A model generated the notes under the pieces. That model had not been told where the DNA came from and did no database searches. It saw only the letters and a list, made by a program, of their open reading frames with translations. Positions 7,582 to 15,425 of a stretch of DNA of 64,000 bases are shown here, one piece after another. Each line of letters starts with the position of its first letter. Within the stretch, counting starts at the first letter, position 1. Location of the stretch: positions 34,015 through 98,014 of the forward strand of contig JAQERH010000006.1 of the NCBI GenBank assembly GCA_027698105.1, given 5' to 3'. The DNA is from Lachnospiraceae bacterium AM93-12TA. Lineage in GTDB: Bacteria; Bacillota; Clostridia; Lachnospirales; Lachnospiraceae. Made by a program: the position numbers and the translations under genes.

Positions 7582-8452
7582 TAATTATTCTGTTCTGATG
7601 TCTGTGTACGGAAAGGAACAGGCTGGCTGGTTTCAAAAAGCAGCAGAGAGTATGATGGCTCAAACCGTTTTGCCGTCTGAGTTTGTGCTGGTGTGTGACG
7701 GGCCTTTGACGAAGGAACTGGATGCAGTGATCGAATACTTGGATGCCAGATACCAGGGAATTTTAAAGGTTTTGAGGCTGAAGGAAAATAAAGGTCTAGG
7801 AGAGGCACTGAGGCGGGGTGTGCTGCTTTGCAGCCATGAACTGATTGCCAGAATGGACAGTGATGATATTGCCTGTCCAAAACGATGTGAAAAGCAGCTG
7901 GAGCTGTTTCATAAAAACAGAAATCTGGCTTTCTGCAGCGGAGCCATTGCAGAATTTTCAGATGAAATAGAGCTTTATACATCAGCTAAAACAGGGATGC
8001 GAAAAAGGCAGCTGCCCTGCAGCCACAGGGAAATCGAGACATTCGCTAAAAGGCGGAATCCTATGAACCATATGGCTGTCATGTTTAGAAAAAGCGCTGT
8101 GCTGAAGACGGGAAATTATCGGAGTATAGAAGGGGCAGAAGATTATGATCTGTGGGCCAGAATGCTGATGCAGGGCTTTCAGGCAGCAAATCTTCCTGAT
8201 GTGCTGGTATGGGCCAGGATCGGAAATGGGATGGCGCTGCGCCGGGGAGGACTCCGGTATACAGCCAGGATTCTGCGTTTTCAGACAAAACTGTTAAAAA
8301 TAGGGTTTCTAAATCCATTTCAATATATGTTTAACTGCTGTGTGAGAGTGCCGGTGTGTCTGATGCCAGGCAGGTTTCGGACGGCTTTTTATCAGATATG
8401 CCTGCGCAGACAGAAGCAGGAAAGAACCAGGGGAGAGAGGATAGTAAAGTGA
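7565..8452 (+). CDS. Family 2 glycosyltransferase
   Basis: About 295 residues of GT2 (AmsE-like) glycosyltransferase, a cytoplasmic enzyme that adds one sugar to the lipid-linked glycan. Visible features: nucleotide-binding start NYSVLMSVYGKE, LVCDGPLT, the metal-binding ARMDSDDI, PMNHMAVMF, and the acceptor motif GAEDYDLWARML. The start is uncertain: ATG 7565 overlaps the Cys4 gene by 17 bases and is probably translationally coupled; a GTG at 7544 with GGAGGAGGG upstream is an alternative adding seven residues. The stop overlaps the next gene as GTGA. Donor and acceptor cannot be told from sequence. Confidence 0.85.
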   Translation: MDLTGNNYSVLMSVYGKEQAGWFQKAAESMMAQTVLPSEFVLVCDGPLTKELDAVIEYLDARYQGILKVLRLKENKGLGEALRRGVLLCSHELIARMDSDDIACPKRCEKQLELFHKNRNLAFCSGAIAEFSDEIELYTSAKTGMRKRQLPCSHREIETFAKRRNPMNHMAVMFRKSAVLKTGNYRSIEGAEDYDLWARMLMQGFQAANLPDVLVWARIGNGMALRRGGLRYTARILRFQTKLLKIGFLNPFQYMFNCCVRVPVCLMPGRFRTAFYQICLRRQKQERTRGERIVK

Positions 8453-9825
8453 AGCAGTATGAACCATATAAGCGTTTAATCAGAATCGGTTCCGCCCTTT
8501 CCGTCATAGGGCTGGAGACAGCCATTTACTGGTATGTGTGGAACGGCTACTATAACAGGATTCTGGAATACCCTTTCTGGCGAAGGGGAAACTGGCTGGC
8601 GGTGGCGCTGTATGGATGTATTTTCGCCTTTTTTCTTCATACGTATGGAGGACTTAAAATTGGATATCTGAAAACGGGAAATCTGATGTGCTCCCAGCTT
8701 CTGTCCCTGATTTTTGTCAATATCATTACGTATTTTCAGATTTCCCTGATTGATAAGAAATTTCACAGCATAAAAGCCATAGCAGTGATGACTGTTGTCC
8801 AGATTCTGACCGCAGCCTTGTGGACCTGGCTGTTTCAGAGGATTTACAGACACCTGTTCCCGCCCAGAAGGCTGCTGCTTGTATCAGGAGACAGGCCTGC
8901 ATTCCATTTGATGGAAAAGGTTCACTCCAGGAAGGATAAGTATTATCTGGCAGGTGCGATGCACATCAGAATGGGAATCAGAGCCATTATGGACGAGGCA
9001 GAGCATTACGATGCAGTTATTATCGGGGACATACCAGCACAAAAGAGAAATGAGATTATGAAACGGTGCTTCGAAAAAAATATCAGAACCTACACCGTAC
9101 CGAAAATATCAGATATTCTGCTTCGGACCTCTTCTGAGCTGGATATCTTTGATTCTCCTCTGCTCCTGTCCAAAAATGAAGGACTGTCAGCAGGGCAGCG
9201 TCTGGTGAAGCGGGCAGTGGATCTGGCAGCATCAGGTATCGGGCTGATTGTAACGGCGCCTTTTTTCCTGATAATTGCCGCAGCCATTAAGCTGACCGAT
9301 GGGGGCCCCGTTTTTTACTGCCAGGAACGGCTGACAGTAAACAGACAGCCCTTTTATATCCGAAAATTCCGGACCATGGTTCAGGATGCTGAAAAAGCAG
9401 GAGGAGCACAGCTGGCCAGTGAAAATGACAGCCGTATTCTGCCAGTTGGAAAATTTTTAAGGAGAACCAGACTGGATGAGCTGCCTCAGCTGATCAACAT
9501 ATGGAACGGTGAGATGTCCCTGGTAGGCCCCAGACCGGAGCGCCCGGAGCTGGCGGAGGAAATAGAAAAGGAAATTCCAGAGTTTTCCTACCGTCTGAAG
9601 GTCAAGGCAGGACTGACCGGCTATGCCCAGATATACGGGAAATACAATACGACTCCTTACGATAAGCTGAAGCTGGATTTGACATATATCAGGAATTATT
9701 CCCTTTTTCTGGATTTGAAGCTGATTCTAATGACACCGAAAATCATGATGTTAAAGGAAAGCACAGAGGGGATTAAAAAAGAAGAGCCTGAAGAGCAGAG
9801 GAGGACTTCATGGAAAAACTCCTGA
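8449..9825 (+). CDS. Undecaprenyl-phosphate sugar phosphotransferase (initiating glycosyltransferase), locus 1
   Basis: 458-residue polyprenyl glycosylphosphotransferase that starts repeat-unit assembly by moving a sugar 1-phosphate onto undecaprenyl phosphate. The first ~130 residues hold several membrane spans, a Rossmann-like middle follows, and the catalytic PglC-like domain occupies the last ~200 residues. Signatures are KFRTMVQDAEK, RTRLDELPQLINI, SLVGPRPERPE and GLTGYAQIYGKYNTTPYDKL. GTG start at 8449 overlaps the previous stop (GTGA). The paralog at 52866 starts at the same point of the alignment (KQYEPYKRL versus KNYEQYKRL), which supports this start. The sugar is unknown. Confidence 0.9.
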   Translation: MKQYEPYKRLIRIGSALSVIGLETAIYWYVWNGYYNRILEYPFWRRGNWLAVALYGCIFAFFLHTYGGLKIGYLKTGNLMCSQLLSLIFVNIITYFQISLIDKKFHSIKAIAVMTVVQILTAALWTWLFQRIYRHLFPPRRLLLVSGDRPAFHLMEKVHSRKDKYYLAGAMHIRMGIRAIMDEAEHYDAVIIGDIPAQKRNEIMKRCFEKNIRTYTVPKISDILLRTSSELDIFDSPLLLSKNEGLSAGQRLVKRAVDLAASGIGLIVTAPFFLIIAAAIKLTDGGPVFYCQERLTVNRQPFYIRKFRTMVQDAEKAGGAQLASENDSRILPVGKFLRRTRLDELPQLINIWNGEMSLVGPRPERPELAEEIEKEIPEFSYRLKVKAGLTGYAQIYGKYNTTPYDKLKLDLTYIRNYSLFLDLKLILMTPKIMMLKESTEGIKKEEPEEQRRTSWKNS

Positions 9826-10859
9826 CAGTGGCAGTACCTGCCTACAATGCAGAAACATATTTAAAAACGAATCTGGACTCTCTCTGCCGGAACGCATTTC
9901 TGGAGAGAATCGAGGTAATCGTCATTGATGACGGATCTTCCGATCAGACGGGAGCCATAGCAGACGCCTATGCAGAGCAGTTCCCCGATACAGTTAAGGT
10001 CGTGCACAAGGAAAACGGGGGACACGGATCCGGTGTCAACACAGGGATGGATCTGGCGTCAGGCTATTATTTTAAAGTGGTAGATGCAGATGACTGGGTG
10101 GATGAGAACGCATTTTCTAATCTTCTGGATCACCTGGAAGTGCAGTGCAGAAACAAAAAATCTGGCAGTGATGCAGTCGTCAGCGGCTTCTACTGGGTGT
10201 ATGACGATGGAACGGGACAGATAGAAGGATTTAGACGGAAAGCAGAGATAAAAGAGCCCTTTCATGGTGTGAAGTACGGCAAGCGATACCGCTTTGACGA
10301 TGTGAGTAGCCGTATTTATATAAAAATGCACGGTCTGACCATTAAGACAGAACTCTTAAAAACACACAGAGACAGGATACGTCTGGACGAGCATTGCTAT
10401 TATGTGGATGCAGAGTACATTCTGTATCCGATTCCGTATATTGAGACAGTCAGCTTTATTCCGGATTTTGTCTATCAGTACCGTCTGGGGAGAGAAGGGC
10501 AGAGCGTAAGCCCTGAAAAAATGATGAAAAATCAGGAAAATTACGACCGGGTGCTCCGTTCCCTGCTTCGTTTTTACGAAAGCTGTCAGACAGGAGAGAT
10601 TCTCTGCACTAGAGCGAAGCTGCGCTATATAGAGGGTATCATTGCCAGGATTGCAGCAGGGCAAGTGAAAATTATTCTCAGTTTTCCTGCATCTGCGGTG
10701 AATAAAAATCAGCTGAAGCAGTCGGAATGCAGGCTTAGGAAAAACTATCCAGGCATATACAGGGCAAACAGAAACTGGGGAGTCAGAGCGCTCAGGCTCA
10801 GCAGTTATGGCCTGTATGGACTGGCTTCCAGGATGGTGAGACGAAAAGCGGAGAGATAG
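9810..10859 (+). CDS. Family 2 glycosyltransferase
   Basis: 349-residue GT2 enzyme. N-terminal VAVPAYNAETYL, VIDDGSSDQTG and the metal-binding VVDADDWVDE near residue 92 are the GT-A hallmarks. GHGSGVNTGMDLASG replaces the common GVSxARN block, as in EpsH-like enzymes. The start overlaps the sugar transferase by 16 bases. It is the last backbone-composition gene before the AT-rich block that begins at 10880. Sugar specificity cannot be read from sequence. Confidence 0.87.
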   Translation: MEKLLTVAVPAYNAETYLKTNLDSLCRNAFLERIEVIVIDDGSSDQTGAIADAYAEQFPDTVKVVHKENGGHGSGVNTGMDLASGYYFKVVDADDWVDENAFSNLLDHLEVQCRNKKSGSDAVVSGFYWVYDDGTGQIEGFRRKAEIKEPFHGVKYGKRYRFDDVSSRIYIKMHGLTIKTELLKTHRDRIRLDEHCYYVDAEYILYPIPYIETVSFIPDFVYQYRLGREGQSVSPEKMMKNQENYDRVLRSLLRFYESCQTGEILCTRAKLRYIEGIIARIAAGQVKIILSFPASAVNKNQLKQSECRLRKNYPGIYRANRNWGVRALRLSSYGLYGLASRMVRRKAER

Positions 10860-10879
10860 AGACAGGAGAATGTGAAGAA

Positions 10880-11668
10880 ATGAATAAGTTTAAACAACGT
10901 ATTAAGGACTGCTATCATTACCGCCACTTATTACAACAATTAGTGGAACGGGATGTAAAATTAAAATATAGAAGAAGCTTTTTGGGATATCTGTGGAGTA
11001 TCTTAAACCCGCTGCTGATTATGATCATTATGGTAGCGGTTTTTTCTAATATGTTTCGATTCGATATCGAAAATTATCCAGTATATTTGATTATTGGTCA
11101 GACAATCTTTAATTTTGTGTCAGAATCTACAAATCAGGCCATGTGGTCTATTACTGGAAATGCAGCATTATTAAAGAAAACATATGTTCCGAAATATATT
11201 TTTACTTTGTCAAAAGTAACTAGTTCCTGTGTGAATACGTTATTTTCTTTGGGAGCTATGCTGATTGTATTTGTAGTGTGTAAAGTACCGTTTAACCGAT
11301 ATATGCTGTTTATTCCTGTTATTATTCTGCAGGTTTATATTTTCTGTGTGGGAATGGGGATGTTCCTATCACAGGCCACTGTTTTTTTCAGAGACATTCA
11401 GTATATCTATGCGGCGTTTATTACAGCCTGGATGTATCTGACACCGATCTTTTATCCTATTAATCAGTTGCCGGAGAGCTTAGCCTGGGGAATTAAAACA
11501 TTTAATCCACTTTACTCCTATGTGACACAATTTCGAACGATTGTATTATCTCAAGTTATGCCAGAACCACACCTGGTAATAGGAGGATTTGCAGTCAGCT
11601 TTGGGGTTCTAATCATAGGAACACTTTTCTTTATGAAAAATCAGGATCGCTTTATCCTGTATATATAG
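10880..11668 (+). CDS. ABC-2 type polysaccharide export permease (Wzm/TagG-like)
   Basis: 262-residue membrane permease of the polysaccharide/polyol-phosphate export family. The cytoplasmic N-terminus VERDVKLKYRRSFLGYLWSILNPL is typical of TagG/RgpC/Wzm. About six hydrophobic helices follow, with the conserved FFRDIQYI and YLTPIFYP segments between them. It pairs with the ATPase gene 22 bases downstream to export an undecaprenyl-linked glycan. Codon use shifts to AT-rich here compared with upstream genes. Confidence 0.9.
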   Translation: MNKFKQRIKDCYHYRHLLQQLVERDVKLKYRRSFLGYLWSILNPLLIMIIMVAVFSNMFRFDIENYPVYLIIGQTIFNFVSESTNQAMWSITGNAALLKKTYVPKYIFTLSKVTSSCVNTLFSLGAMLIVFVVCKVPFNRYMLFIPVIILQVYIFCVGMGMFLSQATVFFRDIQYIYAAFITAWMYLTPIFYPINQLPESLAWGIKTFNPLYSYVTQFRTIVLSQVMPEPHLVIGGFAVSFGVLIIGTLFFMKNQDRFILYI

Positions 11669-11690
11669 TACCGAGCAGGAGGAAGAGAGA

Positions 11691-12461
11691 ATGGATAAGA
11701 GAACAGATACAAAAAATCAGGATTCTGTTGCTGTCAGAGTCAGCCATGCGGCAGTTCGTTTCAATATGGCCTCTGAACGTGTGGATAACCTGAAAGAATA
11801 CTTTATTAAATTGATAAAAAGAGAACTGATGTTTAAAGAATTTATGGCTCTTCGTGATATCAGCTTTGAGGTGAAAAAAGGAGAAGCGTGGGGAATTATT
11901 GGAACGAACGGCTCTGGGAAATCTACTCTTTTAAAGCTGATTTGCGGCATTTTAAAACCGTATTCTGGTACAGTAGAAGTAAACGGAACGATTGCTCCGA
12001 TGATTGAACTGGGTGCAGGATTTGATGGCGATTTGACAGCAAGCGAAAATATTTTTTTGAATGGTGCTGTTCTTGGATATGATAAAAAATTTATGCAGAA
12101 ACACTTTGATGAAATTGTAGAGTTTGCAGAACTTCAGGATTTTTTGGAAATGCCTATTAAAAATTATTCATCTGGTATGGCTGCACGTTTGGGATTTGCT
12201 ATAGCTACAGTAGTACGTCCTGATATTCTTATTTGCGATGAAGTATTAGCAGTAGGAGACTATGCATTTCAGCAAAAATGTGAGCGTAGAATGAATGAAA
12301 TGCGCCAAGAAGGAACAACCCTTCTTTACGTTTCGCATTCAATAGAATCAGTTACCTCTGTTTGTGATCATGCTATGTGGTTGGATAAAGGCATGGTCCG
12401 ACAGATTGGTTTGGTAGATGAAGTGGCAAATGCTTATATGGGGGAGTTGACAAATGAGTAA
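11691..12461 (+). CDS. ABC-type polysaccharide export ATPase (Wzt/TagH-like)
   Basis: 256-residue ATPase. Walker A GTNGSGKST is at about residue 69, signature YSSGMAARLGFA at about 159, Walker B ILICDEVLAVGD just after, and the H-loop in YVSHS. The segment NLKEYFIKLIKRE before Walker A is a mark of the polysaccharide exporter subfamily. It lacks the C-terminal carbohydrate-binding domain of O9a-type Wzt. It overlaps the next gene by 8 bases. Confidence 0.92.
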   Translation: MDKRTDTKNQDSVAVRVSHAAVRFNMASERVDNLKEYFIKLIKRELMFKEFMALRDISFEVKKGEAWGIIGTNGSGKSTLLKLICGILKPYSGTVEVNGTIAPMIELGAGFDGDLTASENIFLNGAVLGYDKKFMQKHFDEIVEFAELQDFLEMPIKNYSSGMAARLGFAIATVVRPDILICDEVLAVGDYAFQQKCERRMNEMRQEGTTLLYVSHSIESVTSVCDHAMWLDKGMVRQIGLVDEVANAYMGELTNE

Positions 12462-14292
12462 AGTTAAAATCTTAGTAGCATGTCATAAACAGGTTCCCAA
12501 GTTGAAAAGTAACATGATGGATTGGATTCAGGTAGGTGCTGCCAACCAGAAAGAACATTTTGCAGATATGATTCACGATGATGGAGGAGAAAATATTTCC
12601 TCAAAAAATCCCAGTTTCTGTGAACTGACGGCACAGTATTGGGCCTGGAAAAATTTGAAGGCAGATTACTACGGTTTTTTTCATTATCGTCGTTATCTGA
12701 ATTTTTCGGAAAAAAAATATGTCACAGATGGCTGGGGAAATGTGTTGGAAGACAAATTGTCCAGTCAGATGCAGAAGAAATATGGACTGACAGATGGCAG
12801 AATAGAAAAAGTTGTTTCGCAGTACGACCTGATTATTGCAGAAGAAAAAGATGTAAAGAAAATGCCTTCAAAAAACCATAGTGTATATGAACAATATAAA
12901 GAAGGAAATTCTTTGCACATAGAAGATTTGGATAGGGTATGTCAGATCGTATTAAGAAAATATCCAGAATACAAAGAAGATTTGGAGCAATATTTAAAGG
13001 GAACAAAAACATGCCTTTGTAATATGTATATCATGAAAAAAGAATTATTTTATGAATATATGCAATGGCTTTTTGATATTTTATTTGAATTTGAGGCGAA
13101 AGCAGATATGTCGGACTATTCCACAGAGGGATTCCGCACTCCGGGACATTTAGCAGAACGTCTTTTTACTCTATTTTATCTTCATGCTAAGCGTACCCGT
13201 AATTTAAGAATAAAAAGTCTGCAGACAGTGGTGGTTTTAAATACAGATTATCATGGACAAGAGGATGTGCTGCCAGCTTTTGAACAAAATAATATTGCCA
13301 TTGCACTGGCAAGCAATGATTATTTTGTTCCATATATGTCTACTTTGCTGGAGAGCATTCTGGAGCATTCGTCTGGGAACGTGAATTACGATATTTTGAT
13401 TATGACACAGGATATTTCTGATGTAAATCGAACGATAATCAAAAAAATATGTGATAACTATACAAACTTCAGGGTTCGCTTTTTGGATCCTACAGAATTT
13501 ATAGAAGGATATGAGTTCTTTGTACGTGGGCATTTCAGCATGGAGACGTATTACCGCCTTGTACTTCCAGAGTTGCTTCCAGCATATGATAAGATTCTGT
13601 ATCTGGATTCAGATATGGTTGTCCAGGATGATGTGGCGAAGCTGTATCAGGAGAATATAGGTGGATATTTGATTGGGGCCTGCCATGATGCTGACACAGC
13701 AGGTCTTTATAACGGATTTGAGCCAAATAAAAAAGAGTATACGGACCACTTACTCAAACTGAAAGAACCATACCAGTATTTCCAAGCTGGTACGCTGTTA
13801 ATAAATTTAAAGGAGTTCAGAAAGAGATATACAGTAGAAAAGATTCTGAAATACGCAGTTTCTATGAAATTTCAGCTGTTAGATCAGGATATTTTAAATA
13901 AACTTTGTGAAGGTAGTGTGAAATTCGTAGATATGTCGTGGAATGTTATGGTGGACTACGGGAGAATTCGTCAGTCACAGATTATTGCCTTAGCGCCAAA
14001 ATGGCTGAATGATTTATATAAAGAGAGCAGAAAACAGCCGAAAATTATCCATTATGCAGGACCGGAAAAACCATGGATACACCCGGAAATGGATTTTGGA
14101 ATCGAATTTTGGAATTACGCGAAAAAAACGCCTTACTATGAATATATGATTGCAAGAATGATAGAGAACCGCATGACAGACGTTTATAGAAAATATCATC
14201 GCCCAACAATTCAGAGCGGTATTCAGTGCGTTCGCGATCATGGGGTGGCATATACTGTGAAATATGGGGTTAAAAAGCTAAAGAGGAGGTAA
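12454..14292 (+). CDS. Bifunctional glycosyltransferase: DUF4422 domain fused to GT8 domain
   Basis: 612 residues in two parts. The first ~260 resemble DUF4422 (capsular polysaccharide synthesis) proteins, with KILVACHKQVPK, SFCELTAQYWAWKN and YYGFFHYRRYL. From about residue 275 the chain is a GT8 domain: IAIALASNDYFVPYMSTLLES, metal-binding LDSDMVV near residue 384, FQAGTLLINL, LLDQDILN and a C-terminal HYAGPEKPW. GT8 enzymes are retaining galactosyl/glucosyltransferases. Two glycosyltransfers by one protein are inferred. Start ATG 12454 is within the end of the ATPase gene. Confidence 0.85.
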   Translation: MSKVKILVACHKQVPKLKSNMMDWIQVGAANQKEHFADMIHDDGGENISSKNPSFCELTAQYWAWKNLKADYYGFFHYRRYLNFSEKKYVTDGWGNVLEDKLSSQMQKKYGLTDGRIEKVVSQYDLIIAEEKDVKKMPSKNHSVYEQYKEGNSLHIEDLDRVCQIVLRKYPEYKEDLEQYLKGTKTCLCNMYIMKKELFYEYMQWLFDILFEFEAKADMSDYSTEGFRTPGHLAERLFTLFYLHAKRTRNLRIKSLQTVVVLNTDYHGQEDVLPAFEQNNIAIALASNDYFVPYMSTLLESILEHSSGNVNYDILIMTQDISDVNRTIIKKICDNYTNFRVRFLDPTEFIEGYEFFVRGHFSMETYYRLVLPELLPAYDKILYLDSDMVVQDDVAKLYQENIGGYLIGACHDADTAGLYNGFEPNKKEYTDHLLKLKEPYQYFQAGTLLINLKEFRKRYTVEKILKYAVSMKFQLLDQDILNKLCEGSVKFVDMSWNVMVDYGRIRQSQIIALAPKWLNDLYKESRKQPKIIHYAGPEKPWIHPEMDFGIEFWNYAKKTPYYEYMIARMIENRMTDVYRKYHRPTIQSGIQCVRDHGVAYTVKYGVKKLKRR

Positions 14293-14296
14293 ACAA

Positions 14297-15409
14297 ATGT
14301 ACGACTATATAATTGTAGGGGCAGGACTTTACGGCGCTGTGTGCGCCCATGAGGCAAAAAAGGCAGGCAAAAAAGTTCTTGTGATTGATAGACGTTCTAC
14401 TATTGCAGGAAATGTATACACAGAAAAAATAGAAGGAATTCATGTCCATAAATATGGGGCGCATATTTTCCATACGAATAATAAAAAAGTATGGGAATAT
14501 GTAAATCAGTTTACAGAATTTAACCGTTTTACAAACTCACCGGTGGCAAATTATAAGGGAGAATTATATTCTCTTCCGTTCAATATGTATACATTTAATA
14601 AAATGTGGGGAGTAGTTACTCCTAAAGAGGCAGAAGAGAAGATACAGGAGCAGAGAAGCAAGGCTGGAATTACAGAACCAAAAAACCTGGAGGAGCAGGC
14701 CATCAGCCTGGTAGGCACAGATATTTATGAGAAATTAGTAAAAGGATATACGGAAAAACAGTGGGGACGTGACTGTGCCGAGCTTCCAGCTTTTATTATT
14801 AAACGACTTCCAGTTCGTTTAACTTTTGACAACAATTATTTTAACGCTCTTTATCAGGGAATCCCAATAGGCGGATATACGAAAATGGTTGAAAATATGT
14901 TAGAGGGAATTGAAGTCCGCCTGGGAATTGATTATTTGAAAGAGAAAGAGTATTTTGATGCTATGGCTGAAAAAGTGATTTATACAGGACCGATAGATGC
15001 GTATTTTAATTATTCTTTGGGAATCTTAGAGTATCGTTCTGTACGTTTTGACACAGAAGTTTTGGACATGCCCAATTTTCAGGGAAATGCGGCAGTGAAT
15101 TATACAGATAGAGAGACTCCATGGACTCGAATCATTGAACATAAATGGTTTGAATTCGGAAAAGACGAAAATGGAGAGGACTTGTCTAAAACAGTGATTT
15201 CCAGAGAATACAGCTCTGAATGGAATGTCGGAGACGAGCCATATTATCCGGTAAATGATGAGAAAAATGGGGCTTTGTATCAGAAATATCAGGCCTTGGC
15301 AGAAAATGAGAAAAACGTAATTTTTGGAGGACGCTTAGGTGAGTACAAATATTACGATATGGATGCGGTAATTAATTCTGCATTGGAAATGATAGGGGCA
15401 GAATTATAA
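14297..15409 (+). CDS. glf: UDP-galactopyranose mutase
   Basis: 370-residue flavoprotein converting UDP-galactopyranose to UDP-galactofuranose. The FAD-binding VGAGLYGAVCA starts at residue 7, and HKYGAHIFHTN, the PFNMYTFNKMWG block, GYTEKQWGRD and the C-terminal GGRLGEYKYYDMD all match the family. AAGAGGAGG precedes the ATG. Its presence indicates that the locus 1 polymer contains galactofuranose, and the GT2 enzymes nearby are candidates for the galactofuranosyltransferase. Confidence 0.95.
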   Translation: MYDYIIVGAGLYGAVCAHEAKKAGKKVLVIDRRSTIAGNVYTEKIEGIHVHKYGAHIFHTNNKKVWEYVNQFTEFNRFTNSPVANYKGELYSLPFNMYTFNKMWGVVTPKEAEEKIQEQRSKAGITEPKNLEEQAISLVGTDIYEKLVKGYTEKQWGRDCAELPAFIIKRLPVRLTFDNNYFNALYQGIPIGGYTKMVENMLEGIEVRLGIDYLKEKEYFDAMAEKVIYTGPIDAYFNYSLGILEYRSVRFDTEVLDMPNFQGNAAVNYTDRETPWTRIIEHKWFEFGKDENGEDLSKTVISREYSSEWNVGDEPYYPVNDEKNGALYQKYQALAENEKNVIFGGRLGEYKYYDMDAVINSALEMIGAEL

Positions 15410-15425
15410 AAGGAGATAAAAAAAT

